Shown: positions 28,772 to 38,020 of the stretch, in pieces
Position numbering within the stretch: the stretch's first letter is position 1
Layout: the number at the start of each line of letters is the position of its first letter
From: Ignisphaera sp.
GTDB taxonomy: Archaea; Thermoproteota; Thermoprotei_A; Sulfolobales; Ignisphaeraceae
DNA: 64,000 bases
Direction of reading: 5' to 3'
NCBI GenBank assembly: GCA_038831005.1
Contig: JAWBKZ010000005.1
Span: forward strand, 88,146-152,145
Position numbers and translations under genes: made by a program
Notes under the pieces: generated by a model
Database searches by the model: none
What the model was told of the DNA's origin: nothing
Seen by the model: the letters and a program-made list of their open reading frames with translations, nothing else

Positions 28772-31700
28772 ATGAATATAGGTTCTCGAGGATATGGCTC
28801 AGCTGGATTCTCTATGGCACTACCTACACTAAGTTTTAAGGGTTCTTCGCATAAAGTAGATGAGAATTACATTAATAAACTTCTGCTTCCTAGAGGTATA
28901 TACCTACACTTGTGTCCCAATTGCGGTGGTCCTATAGAAGACAGTAGATTGTTGTTTCGAAATGTTTGTTCAAAATGTATGGGTACTAACGAGATAATAC
29001 CTGTTAGCAATATGATTGAACTAACAGAACATATTAAAGACATGACTCTCGAGAGTAGCGTTAGAAAAGTTGTTGATGTTCAGAAATTTGTTCAAGATTT
29101 TAGTGAATTTTTTGTCAAGTGTTTGAAGAGTTCTCCCTGGCATCTCCAGATAAGCTGGACTGTGAGGATTGCTCAAAATCAGAGTTTTGCACTTGTGGCT
29201 CCTACAGGTGTAGGTAAAACAACGTTTGGATTGATAGTAGCTCTCTATCTATCCTATAGACTGGGTAAAAAGACATACATAATCGTTCCAACATCTATCC
29301 TTGTGAAACAGTGCGAAGAGAGATTAAGGGAGTTTGCAGAAAGAGCAGGTATAATAGTTCAGATTATAGCTATGCATTCAAGGCTTTCACCAAAGAAAAG
29401 AGAAGAATATGAAAAAGCTATACGTGAGGGTTATTTTGATATAATTATCACAACGTCTAAGTACCTCATGAGAAACTTTAACGAAGTGTTCAATTACTTT
29501 CTATCCAAAGGATATAAGATGGGGTTCGTGTTTGTGGACGATGTTGATGCTGTAATGAAGGGTAGTAAGGCCATAGACATGATTTTGAAGCTTATAGGGT
29601 TTAGTGAAAAAGATATAGAGAAAGCGTATAAACTTATGGCTCTTCGTCAAAGAATGATAAAGTGTAGCTCATCTGAGAATGAAAAAGCTAGAGGTATCTG
29701 TTATGAGGGTGAGAAACATATCAGAGATGTTTTTAATGATCTTCAACGCGAAGTTCTAGCTACAAGAAGGAAATGTGGGATACTGGTAATTAGTTCTGCT
29801 ACAGGAAGAGCTAGAGGCAAGAGAATTAGGTTATTTAGGGAGTTGTTGGGATTTAATATAGGGTCTGCTGTTGAAGTTTATAGAAATGTTGTAGATACCT
29901 ACATGTTGATGCCTAAAGAAGAGGAAGTAGCAGATATTGTTGCAAAGCTTATCAATAAGTTAGGTGATGGCTGTTTAATATACGTAACGATTGATCGAGG
30001 ACTAGAATACGCTAACAAGTTCTGTAATGAGCTCAGAGGCAGAGGTATAGAAGTCGAGGTACTCTCGAGTAAGAGAACAGATACTCTAGAACGGTTTATC
30101 TTGGGTGAGGTAAAGGCTCTAATAGGTGTAGCTACGTACTACGGTCTTCTTGTGAGAGGAATAGATATTCCGGAGAGGATCAGGTACGCTATATTTATCG
30201 GGGTCCCTCGACACAAAATTTCGATAACACAAATAGGATTCAATCCCCAGAACTTACTGAGGCTTTTAACAGCACTTTTAGATGTTATAGAGGATAAGAA
30301 ACAGAAAGATAGGGTAATTAGACTTATAGCACAGCTCAGAAGGATTCTTCGACAGATGTCTGCTGAAAGAATTAAGATTGTAGTTGATAAGATATCTTCA
30401 CAAGAGCCTATAGAAGAGCCTGTAGCCTCCATAATAACCGAAGCCCACAATCTCGTTGCATCTCTTCTATCTGATAAGAATATAGTTGAGGCCCTCAAGA
30501 AATATCAGAAAACATCTATTGTTGAGGAAAATGACACACTCTACATACTGGTACCAGATGCACCCACATATATACAGGCTAGTGGCAGAACTTCGAGACT
30601 TTTTATTGGAGGTATAACGACGGGACTCTCCATAGTATTAGTCGATGATATTAGGTTGCTTAATGGACTTGTAGACAGAGTGAAGTACTTTATAGAGGAT
30701 TTCTCAATGAACTCCTTAGAAGCAGTAGATATTGACAATGTAATCAAACGTATTGATGATGATAGAGAACTATTGAAAACAATTAGATCTGGTAAACTAG
30801 ATCTTCGTGAAGTACCCAAGGAGCTTAGAGTTAGAACAGCTTTATTTATAGTTGAATCTCCCAATAAGGCTAGAACTATAGCATCATTCTTTGGAAGACC
30901 AACGTTTAGGGAAATAGATGGTCTAAGAATTTATGAAACTAATGTAGGCGATATACATCTGCTTATAACCTCTACTGGTGGTCATGTTTTTGAGGTTGTT
31001 GAAGAAGGCATTCAAGAAGATAGCGTTTATGGAATAGCTATTGCTAAACACAACGAGAAGATACTCTTTTTACCAAAATATGATTACATTAAGAGATGCT
31101 TTAGATGTGGTACACAATTTGTAAGAGGCGAAACTTGTCCTATTTGTGGAAGTGATAGAGTAAAATCATCTAGATCTATTATTGAGGTGCTTCAGAGAAT
31201 AGCTATGGAAGTTGACGAGATATTTATAGCTACAGATCCTGATGCTGAAGGCGAGAAGATAGGCTATGATATAGCAATATCCTTAGCACCTTTCGCTAAA
31301 TCGATTATGAGGATAGAGTTCCATGAGGTTACTAGAAAAGCTGTACTAAATGCTCTTAGAAATCCCAGGGAAGTTAATTTATCGCTTGTTGAAGCTCAGA
31401 TAACCAGAAGGATAGAGGATAGATTATTAGGGTTTGCACTTTCTGAATATGTGACAAACAAGCTGAAGACCCTCGATATAGGTTTGCGAGAAAGAGAAGG
31501 AAGGTTAAGTGCAGGTAGGGTTCAGACACCCGTTCTTGGCAGAATCATAGAGCTCTACATCAAGAAGCTGATAACAGCCAGAAAAGCTAAGATCATATAT
31601 CTTGATGGAATATCTATAGAAGTTCCTCAGGATTTACTAGAGAAGGTTCTTGGTGAAGAAATCAAAAGGCTTTCTCCCTCACGTGTGGAGGTAGTTTTTA

Positions 31701-32806
31701 GATCCACATCAATAAACATTGAGAGACTATACCCATTACCACCATTTACAACAGATGAAATGATAACCGAGGCTCATAGGGTTCTGAAGATCGATGCTGT
31801 AGAAGCTATGAGACTTGCTCAAGATCTTTTTGAGCTTGGATTTATAACGTACCATAGGACAGATTCAACAAGAATATCGTCAGCCGGTATAAGTCTGGCT
31901 AAAGAGTATCTATCCAGTATCTATGGCGATAAGCTCTCCGATGTTTTTGAACCTAGAGCTTGGGGTAGTGGAGGAGCTCACGAAGGTATACGTCCAACAA
32001 AACCTATAGATGTGGATAAACTTAAAGAGCTTATAGCTGAAGGTGTTATAGAGACTCCATTAAGACTTACTGCTAAACATTTCAAGCTCTATGATCTTAT
32101 ATTCAGAAGGTTTATGGCAAGCCAGATGAAGCCCGGTATTGTGGAGAAAACTAGATACATTGTAACAGTCTATATCGATAGTAACGAGGTATTCTCACAG
32201 ACTATAGAGCTTGTAACGAGCGTAATTGACCCCGGATTCCTATTGATGTATATGCCAATAAAAGTCATCTCTACACCTAATACAACATTTTCTCTAAAAC
32301 CTTCAAAGATAAGAACTGTTGTCTTGAGCGAATACACGATGCCAACTCAAGGCGATATAATTAGGTGGATGAAGGAGGTAGGTATAGGTAGACCCAGTAC
32401 ATATGCCAAAATCGTAGACACAATTATTAAGAGAGGCTATACAATGAGTGTAAAAGGCGGTATACTTATACCTGATATAGAAGGGATATATGTGTATCTT
32501 CTTCTTGCTGGAGCGGGTTTTGACAATAAAGATATCGGTCTTGAGACATTTCTAAACACCATAAGGTCTGTATACAGAAGAAGTGAAAATATTGTTGAGA
32601 ATGTTACCAAGGTACTCAACATGGTTCGTGATGAACTAAGGAGGATGGTAAGTGTCAAGAGAACACAGGAACTCTATACAAAGATACAGTCTGTAGAGTT
32701 AGGTAAAGCCAATTATATAGATGTAATACAAGAGTTATTCAAAGAGGTGTGTAGATACATAATTTCTGAACTATATGAAGGTGTGAAGGCATGTCAAACA
32801 ACGTAA
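28772..32806 (+). CDS. rgy: Reverse gyrase
   Basis: ATP-dependent type IA topoisomerase that introduces positive supercoils; a marker of hyperthermophiles. Domain order: N-terminal zinc finger (Cys48, 51, 66, 69), SF2 helicase-like ATPase with Walker A APTGVGKT (143-150) and DDVDA (256-260), latch region, TOPRIM domain opening with FIVESPNKART, second zinc finger (Cys776, 779, 789, 792) inside it, acidic FIATDPDAEGEK, and the active Tyr1027 in FITYHRTDSTR. 1344 aa is at the long end for the family. AGGAGA upstream supports this ATG. Its 3' end overlaps the next gene by 16 bp. Confidence 0.97.
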   Translation: MNIGSRGYGSAGFSMALPTLSFKGSSHKVDENYINKLLLPRGIYLHLCPNCGGPIEDSRLLFRNVCSKCMGTNEIIPVSNMIELTEHIKDMTLESSVRKVVDVQKFVQDFSEFFVKCLKSSPWHLQISWTVRIAQNQSFALVAPTGVGKTTFGLIVALYLSYRLGKKTYIIVPTSILVKQCEERLREFAERAGIIVQIIAMHSRLSPKKREEYEKAIREGYFDIIITTSKYLMRNFNEVFNYFLSKGYKMGFVFVDDVDAVMKGSKAIDMILKLIGFSEKDIEKAYKLMALRQRMIKCSSSENEKARGICYEGEKHIRDVFNDLQREVLATRRKCGILVISSATGRARGKRIRLFRELLGFNIGSAVEVYRNVVDTYMLMPKEEEVADIVAKLINKLGDGCLIYVTIDRGLEYANKFCNELRGRGIEVEVLSSKRTDTLERFILGEVKALIGVATYYGLLVRGIDIPERIRYAIFIGVPRHKISITQIGFNPQNLLRLLTALLDVIEDKKQKDRVIRLIAQLRRILRQMSAERIKIVVDKISSQEPIEEPVASIITEAHNLVASLLSDKNIVEALKKYQKTSIVEENDTLYILVPDAPTYIQASGRTSRLFIGGITTGLSIVLVDDIRLLNGLVDRVKYFIEDFSMNSLEAVDIDNVIKRIDDDRELLKTIRSGKLDLREVPKELRVRTALFIVESPNKARTIASFFGRPTFREIDGLRIYETNVGDIHLLITSTGGHVFEVVEEGIQEDSVYGIAIAKHNEKILFLPKYDYIKRCFRCGTQFVRGETCPICGSDRVKSSRSIIEVLQRIAMEVDEIFIATDPDAEGEKIGYDIAISLAPFAKSIMRIEFHEVTRKAVLNALRNPREVNLSLVEAQITRRIEDRLLGFALSEYVTNKLKTLDIGLREREGRLSAGRVQTPVLGRIIELYIKKLITARKAKIIYLDGISIEVPQDLLEKVLGEEIKRLSPSRVEVVFRSTSINIERLYPLPPFTTDEMITEAHRVLKIDAVEAMRLAQDLFELGFITYHRTDSTRISSAGISLAKEYLSSIYGDKLSDVFEPRAWGSGGAHEGIRPTKPIDVDKLKELIAEGVIETPLRLTAKHFKLYDLIFRRFMASQMKPGIVEKTRYIVTVYIDSNEVFSQTIELVTSVIDPGFLLMYMPIKVISTPNTTFSLKPSKIRTVVLSEYTMPTQGDIIRWMKEVGIGRPSTYAKIVDTIIKRGYTMSVKGGILIPDIEGIYVYLLLAGAGFDNKDIGLETFLNTIRSVYRRSENIVENVTKVLNMVRDELRRMVSVKRTQELYTKIQSVELGKANYIDVIQELFKEVCRYIISELYEGVKACQTT

Positions 32807-33615
32807 AAAGTGTTATGTCTGTTCTTCATAGTGTTATAGATCTCGGTAGATATGAACAGAATATGCAGAGAATTGAAGAAATGATAGAGCGAGCAAAAAA
32901 CGAAGGTGCTGAAGTAGTTTTATTGCCAGCTATGATGAATGGTGTATCGATTTTCGATTTAAAGAAGAACTTGAAGATTAAGAGGGTTACAGAAACTATA
33001 CCTGGAAAAACTTCTGAGCATTTAGCGAGAATTGCAAATAAATTCAAGATCTATATACTGAGTGGACCCATACTTGAAAGAAGAGGTTCAAAAATATATA
33101 GATCGGCATTTCTAGTAGATCCATCAATGAACATTAAATCAGTTATAAGTCAAGTGAACACCCCTTCGAAATTTGGACAAAGTTCTTCACCTCCTGTAGT
33201 CAATATCTGTGGACTTACTGTAGGTATATTCATAGCCGAAGATATCCATCTACCAGAACTTTCACTCTTGATGAAGATAACGAATGTTGATATAGTGGTT
33301 TTCTATCCATATCCACAGATATCAGTAGATAAAATAACAGCTATAATGAAAACCAGATCATTAGAGCTTAACACAATGATCATAAGTATTGGATATACCA
33401 TTAGAAGAAAAGATGAAGAAATACTGTTTATGCCCACATCAATAGTTGATGAAAATGGTACCGTTATTCATGAAGTGTTAGATAAATCACCAAAGATAAT
33501 TAAAGTTAATTTGGATAAAGGTAAATCAAAGATAAATGTAGAGCCTTCGCCTTCTCCATCACATAAAAAGCTACTGAAAGTATTGAACAGAGCTATATCA
33601 TACTACATCAAATGA
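32791..33615 (+). CDS. Nitrilase-superfamily protein lacking the catalytic triad
   Basis: 274 aa with the carbon-nitrogen hydrolase fold: MQRIEEMIERAKNEGAEVVLL opening (split here as in the family), then IYILSGPILERRG, GIFIAEDIHLPEL and MPTSIVDENGTVIHEVLD. The catalytic positions are all changed: the Glu after LLP is Ala47, the Lys position is Gln121 or nearby, and the nucleophilic Cys in the G-I-C-x-D motif is Ala149. It is therefore probably not an amidase but a structural or binding protein. It overlaps the reverse gyrase stop by 16 bp, so the two are translationally coupled. Confidence 0.75.
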   Translation: MSNNVKSVMSVLHSVIDLGRYEQNMQRIEEMIERAKNEGAEVVLLPAMMNGVSIFDLKKNLKIKRVTETIPGKTSEHLARIANKFKIYILSGPILERRGSKIYRSAFLVDPSMNIKSVISQVNTPSKFGQSSSPPVVNICGLTVGIFIAEDIHLPELSLLMKITNVDIVVFYPYPQISVDKITAIMKTRSLELNTMIISIGYTIRRKDEEILFMPTSIVDENGTVIHEVLDKSPKIIKVNLDKGKSKINVEPSPSPSHKKLLKVLNRAISYYIK

Positions 33616-33675
33616 TAGGGATACTCGATACCGCGCCATATAATTCATTGTAATACTGCACAAAATGAAGACTTT

Positions 33676-33975
33676 TTACTTGCGTAGCGAAACCACAATA
33701 ACTCGTCTATTCTTGGCAACTATCTCAACTCCCTGAGACACCGCTGCTCTAAGTAATTTCTTAGCCATACTATATCTTATATTGTATTTCTGAGCCACTT
33801 GAAACGTAGTTATGTGGCTCTGACTCTTAAGCTCCTCTACAATTTTTTTGATCATTGATTGATCTACTATACCCAATTTTTCTTCTTTCTTTTCCTCTTT
33901 TTTCTCTACTTTTTTCTCTACTTTTTTCTGTTTCTTTTCTATAGATGATATAGGTTTACCTCCCTTTGTACCCAT
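33676..33975 (-). CDS. rps25e: Small ribosomal subunit protein eS25
   Basis: Ribosomal protein of the 30S subunit, limited to eukaryotes and a part of the archaea. A Lys/Glu-rich N-terminal tail (residues 10-35) is followed by the winged-helix core VEELKSQSHITTFQVAQKYN, then MAKKLLRAAVSQG and RRVIVVS. 99 aa is normal. Start ATG at 33975 gives MGTKGGKP, typical for the family. Confidence 0.93.
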   Translation of the reverse strand: MGTKGGKPISSIEKKQKKVEKKVEKKEEKKEEKLGIVDQSMIKKIVEELKSQSHITTFQVAQKYNIRYSMAKKLLRAAVSQGVEIVAKNRRVIVVSLRK

Positions 33976-34038
33976 AGCTAGCCCACTGCTGTGAATATCT
34001 CCCCTAGCTTATAAATTATTATCTTTAGTATAACGCTT

Positions 34039-34257
34039 ATGGTGACACCTTTGCGTATAGTTACAGTAAAAATACCGGAATCATACATTGAGGCAATAGA
34101 TGAACTTGTTAGAATAGGTAGGTATACCTCTAGATCAGAAGTCATTAGAGCAGCCATTAGGGAATTACTTAAGAAAGAGCTTTGGTCTAGTGGTAATAGG
34201 GTTATTGAGGGAAAAAGCAATAAAAGCAGAGTTATAGAGGTTATAGAGGATTTTTGA
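34039..34257 (+). CDS. Ribbon-helix-helix (CopG/MetJ-type) transcriptional regulator
   Basis: 72 aa DNA-binding protein. [19 protein letters not shown] gives the beta-strand and first helix, and [15 protein letters not shown] the second helix with the conserved SxSE turn. A short polar tail follows. It is divergent from eS25 across about 60 bp and probably dimeric. No toxin gene follows, so it is more likely a stand-alone regulator than an antitoxin. Target unknown. Confidence 0.85.
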   Translation: MVTPLRIVTVKIPESYIEAIDELVRIGRYTSRSEVIRAAIRELLKKELWSSGNRVIEGKSNKSRVIEVIEDF

Positions 34258-34501
34258 GTCACAAATTTTAATTTGAGATAGTAGAGATAATGACAAGTTT
34301 TTAAGAATTAAGATGTGTATCAGTTACTCTAGGTTAAAGTATCCGTAGATCTTTATCAATTCAATAGTTATTCATATCTTTAATAACCATCATATTATGC
34401 CTTAGTCATTAGAGCATGAAGAGTTATGAACTTCATAGACGTAGTGTTAAGATAGTTACGTTATACGATGATGAGGGCTGGTATTGGTGATGTGATGAAG
34501 A

Positions 34502-35302
34502 ATGACGTCAGGTCTGAGTGATAACCTCTACGTTAATCCAGATGATAGGGTACTCATCTACATAGATCGTAGACGTAGATGGATTACAAAAATAGAGAAA
34601 GACAAGGTTTTTACATCAGATAGAGGCTTCATATATCTTGGTGATATTATTGGTCTTGGATACGGATCTAGAATCAAAACCAGCACCAAGTTCGATGTAT
34701 ATCTTCTGAAACCGCTTCTCATAGACTTTCTTGAAAAAGGTCTCACTAGAGTAACACAAGTAATATATCCTAAAGATCAAGGATTCATAGTCATGCTCTT
34801 AGGGCTGTCGCCAGGATCAAGAGTTGTTGAGGTAGGTGTAGGTACGGGTAATACTACAGCTGTATTAGCTAATATAGTTAGACCAACGGGTCATATTTAT
34901 GGCTATGAAATAAGGAAAGAATTTCTGAATATTGCTAGAAAAAACCTCGAGATACTAGGTTTAGCGAGTTATGTAACGTTAAAGCTTAAAGACGCTAAAG
35001 AAGGTATAGATGAAAGAGATGTTGATGGAGCAGTAATCGATGTAGCTGATCCATGGGATCTTTTGGAACCCCTGCACATAACCCTAAAACCTTCAGCTCC
35101 TGTGGTTTTCTTCATACCATCGTTCAATCAAATTGAAAAGCTGTACAATTCTTTAGTAGAACATGGAGGATACATAGATATCAGATGCTACGAAGTATTG
35201 CTACGTGAGATAATGTTAACCAGAGAGGCAATAAGACCATCATCGCTAATGATTGGGCATACAGGGTACATAATGTTTGCAAGGAAAGTGACAAAGGTAT
35301 AA
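34502..35302 (+). CDS. trmI: tRNA (adenine-N1)-methyltransferase TrmI
   Basis: SAM-dependent methyltransferase for m1A57/58 in the tRNA T-loop. N-terminal beta domain (about 1-75) is followed by IYPKDQGFIVMLLGL and SAM motif I VVEVGVGTGNTT near residue 112, then IYGYEIRKEF and VDGAVIDVADPW (motif IV). 266 aa, standard for archaeal TrmI. The ATG is preceded by GGTGAT at 34487-34492 region, spaced about ten bases. It sits alone on the strand. Confidence 0.92.
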   Translation: MTSGLSDNLYVNPDDRVLIYIDRRRRWITKIEKDKVFTSDRGFIYLGDIIGLGYGSRIKTSTKFDVYLLKPLLIDFLEKGLTRVTQVIYPKDQGFIVMLLGLSPGSRVVEVGVGTGNTTAVLANIVRPTGHIYGYEIRKEFLNIARKNLEILGLASYVTLKLKDAKEGIDERDVDGAVIDVADPWDLLEPLHITLKPSAPVVFFIPSFNQIEKLYNSLVEHGGYIDIRCYEVLLREIMLTREAIRPSSLMIGHTGYIMFARKVTKV

Positions 35303-35730
35303 ACAGCAATACATATATCTTCTTAATCAATAAGAAAGGCATCGGTTCACGTAGTGACTAACTAGCAATCCAATTAGCAATCGATGATCGTAATCGAAAT
35401 TCCGATCAAACTACAATACCTAGTTATTTGTCGTAGGTGTACATGCCGTGTTCGTTTAAAAGTATAGTCAATTCTTATAAACACTAATTTGTGGGTATCA
35501 TTCATATCCTTTGTACCGCTTTACCGGCAAAGCATTGGGTGGTTGACATCACAGAGAATACGCTCCAACACGATATTACTTTAATGGTTATGTATTTGAC
35601 TATAGACTCTGTGATGTATAGTGGTTGACATCATAGGTTATTTAGTTATTTCAAGATATGGATGCTCTATAGTCTGATTTAAGCGAAAAACTTTTAATTT
35701 TATTCAATTTGATTAAGAGAGGGTGACATC
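35303..35730. other. Upstream region of trpB2, 428 bp, with a repeated GACATCA element
   Basis: No gene longer than a few codons. The region contains the related words TGGTTGACATCAC (35540-35552), GTGGTTGACATCAT (35621-35634) and GGGTGACATCAT (35721-35732), the last overlapping the trpB2 leader. The first half shows no structure I can interpret. Confidence 0.5.
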
Positions 35731-35732
35731 AT
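35540..35732 (+). repeat. Three copies of a G-G-T-(T)-GACATCA element before trpB2
   Basis: Copies start at 35541, 35622 and 35721, spaced 81 and 99 bp, same orientation. The core GACATCA is identical in all three. Candidate regulator sites, or remnants of duplicated gene starts. Confidence 0.5.
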
Positions 35733-35748
35733 GCGCCAATGGAGTTAA
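35731..35748 (+). promoter_or_regulatory. Five-codon leader ORF (MRQWS) overlapping the trpB2 start
   Basis: ATG at 35731 opens ATG-CGC-CAA-TGG-AGT-TAA. A Shine-Dalgarno GGGTGA ends four bases before it, and twelve bases before the trpB2 ATG at 35739. The leader's Trp codon (35740-35742) overlaps the trpB2 start codon. It could be a translational control device or chance. Confidence 0.4.
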
Positions 35749-37097
35749 ATCCTGTTAGATCTATTCAATCAGATGATATAACACCAAAATACTGGTACAA
35801 TATTGTTCCCGATCTCCCTGAACCATTACCGCCAATGATTAAACCAGATGGATCAGTGGTTGAGCAAAAAGATCTAGAGGTGTTATTCCCTAAATCGCTA
35901 GTGCTACAGGAATTCTCTGTAGACACATTTATCCCCATTCCTGAAGATCTGCGTCAACTCTATCTAGAGATCGGTAGACCTACACCACTGTTGAGAGCCT
36001 ACAGACTTGAGAGATATCTGGATACACCAGCTAAGATATACTTTAAATATGAAGGTGTCATGCCTACAGGTTCCCACAAAGTTAATACAGCTCTAGCTCA
36101 AGCTTATTACAATAAACTCGAAGGTATTGAGAGACTTACGACAGAAACTGGTGCAGGTCAATGGGGTTCTGCTCTAGCTTTAGCTGGTGTGATATTCGGA
36201 CTCAAGATCAGGATATATATGGTTCGTGCAAGCTATGAACAGAAACCCTATAGAAGGATACTTATGCAACTATATGGAGCAGAAGTAGTTCCTAGCCCCA
36301 GCCCCTATACTAATTCTGGTAGAGCTATTCTTGAGCAGAATCCGAATCATCCAGGATCTCTAGGTATAGCCATAAGTGAGGCTATAGAGGATGCGGTAAC
36401 CACTCCAAAAACTAAGTATAGTCTTGGATCTGTACTAAATCATGTGCTCATGCATCAAACAGTAATAGGTCTAGAAGCATTAAAACAGCTAGAGCTAATG
36501 GGAGAAGAACTTCCAGACTATGTAATTGGATGTGTTGGTGGTGGAAGTAATTTTGCAGGTCTAGCGTATCCGTTTTACTATGATGCTGTAGTTAGAGGCA
36601 AGAAGCGAGACATAAAGTTCATAGCTGTAGAACCCAAGGCAGTTCCATCAATGACTAGAGGGATCTATACATATGATTATGGAGATACAGCTAGATTAAC
36701 GCCATTGATAAAGATGTACACAGTAGGTCACAAATACATACCACCGCCGATTCATGCAGGCGGTTTAAGGTACCATGGAGCGGCGCCCACACTTGCCCTA
36801 TTAGTTAAAAACAAAGTAGTTACACCAATAGCATATCATCAAACAGAGGTATTTGAGGCAGCGAAAATCTTTGCGCAAGTAGAGGGAATTGTACCTGCAC
36901 CAGAATCTGCTCACGCAGTTAAGAGTGTCATAGATGTTGCTTTAGAAGCGAAGAAAAAGAACGAAAAGATAGTAATATTATTCAACATGAGTGGTCATGG
37001 GTTGCTAGATCTAACTGGTTACCAAGAGTATCTAGAAGGGAAACTGAAAGATTATGAGCCAAAAGAAATAGATTTAACGTACATACCTAAACTGTAG
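35739..37097 (+). CDS. trpB: Tryptophan synthase beta chain, TrpB2 type
   Basis: PLP enzyme making tryptophan from indole and serine. The PLP lysine is in TGSHKVNTA (about residue 113), followed by [11 protein letters not shown] and the phosphate-binding [11 protein letters not shown]. The 452 aa length with the [15 protein letters not shown] opening marks the TrpB2 subfamily, which occurs without TrpA and may act as an indole-salvaging or serine-deaminating enzyme. No other trp genes are near, in line with a stand-alone role. The ATG at 35739 is the only start in frame after a stop at 35724. Confidence 0.94.
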   Translation: MELNPVRSIQSDDITPKYWYNIVPDLPEPLPPMIKPDGSVVEQKDLEVLFPKSLVLQEFSVDTFIPIPEDLRQLYLEIGRPTPLLRAYRLERYLDTPAKIYFKYEGVMPTGSHKVNTALAQAYYNKLEGIERLTTETGAGQWGSALALAGVIFGLKIRIYMVRASYEQKPYRRILMQLYGAEVVPSPSPYTNSGRAILEQNPNHPGSLGIAISEAIEDAVTTPKTKYSLGSVLNHVLMHQTVIGLEALKQLELMGEELPDYVIGCVGGGSNFAGLAYPFYYDAVVRGKKRDIKFIAVEPKAVPSMTRGIYTYDYGDTARLTPLIKMYTVGHKYIPPPIHAGGLRYHGAAPTLALLVKNKVVTPIAYHQTEVFEAAKIFAQVEGIVPAPESAHAVKSVIDVALEAKKKNEKIVILFNMSGHGLLDLTGYQEYLEGKLKDYEPKEIDLTYIPKL

Positions 37098-37185
37098 AGT
37101 AGCTAGAGTCTTTAATACCATAATCTCTAATAATAAATAGTTCAGTTTTTTAATTTCGAAAGAGTAGGCTAGATACGTGTCGCAT

Positions 37186-38009
37186 ATGACTTTTAATTAC
37201 GTGGGTAAGAAAATTAGACTCTCGAGAATACTGAGAGATAGTAAAGCTGTTGTATTTGCTTTTGATCATGGTGTAGAGCATGGACCAAAAGATTTCCCTC
37301 TAGAGCATGTTGATCCCAAGGTTATTCTGAAGAACTGAAGAAGGTTGTTGATGCTGGTGTTGATGCTATTATGCTCTTACCTGGTTTAGCTTCTTTAACC
37401 CATGATGTATGGGCTAATAGAACTGCTCTTATTGTAAAAGTAACAGGTAAAACTAACCTAAGACCAGAGGATCAGAGATTGCTTCAAAATGTCTTCGGTT
37501 ATGTTGAAGATGCTGTTGCTCTTGGTGCTGATGCTGTTGCTGCAACTGTCTACTGGGGAAGTCCTTACGAAGGTGTTATGATGGATCTATGGTTTAGTAT
37601 ACGTGAAGTTGCTGAAAGATATGGTTTACCATGTCTACAGCTAGCGTATCCTCGAGGTCCAGCTATAAAGAATATGTATGATGTGGAAATCGTTAAGTAT
37701 GGTGTAAGAGCTGCTGTAGAGAGTGGAGCCGATCTAATCAAGACTTACTATACAGGATCTAAAGAATCGTTCTCAGAAGTTGTTAAGATAGCTTCGGGTG
37801 TGCCTATCCTTATGAGTGGAGGACCTGCTAGAGAGAATCCTCTAGAGTTTCTACGAGATGTTAGAAATGTTATTGAGGTAGGTGCCCAAGGTGTTGTAGT
37901 AGGTAGAAATGTGTTTCAACATAAGAATCCCAGAGGAATGATTAAAGCCATAATGGCTATTGTGCACGAGGATAAGCATCCTGAAGATGTTGTGAAATAT
38001 CTTGAGTAG
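37186..38009 (+). pseudogene. Archaeal class I aldolase (DhnA/FbaB type), interrupted by a frameshift
   Basis: Fructose-1,6-bisphosphate aldolase-like (or the related ADH synthase). The first part, 37186 to about 37326, reads KAVVFAFDHGVEHGPKDF and ends at TGA 37336-37338; the rest, readable from about 37326 in the -1 frame, contains [11 protein letters not shown] with the Schiff-base Lys, PILMSGGPA and [10 protein letters not shown], ending at 38009. Joined, the product is about 275 aa, the usual length, so one base appears to be missing near 37326. No slippery heptamer is visible. Start could also be GTG at 37177. This is genuine damage, a sequencing error or, less likely, recoding. Confidence 0.85.
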
Positions 38010-38020
38010 GGGTTTGAGTA

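Noticed and set aside
33978..34262. 94-aa open frame on the minus strand.
   Set aside because: Exact antisense shadow of the ribbon-helix-helix gene, whose protein sequence is clearly the conserved one.
34468..34517. Possible C/D box sRNA: ATGATGA, GTGATGA and CTGA in the right order ahead of trmI.
   Set aside because: No proper D' box between the two C-like boxes, and the second half lies in the trmI ribosome site and coding start, which explains the sequence better.
37310..37345. Programmed -1 ribosomal frameshift in the aldolase.
   Set aside because: No slippery heptamer like the known archaeal A-rich example and no evident downstream structure; a missing base is simpler.
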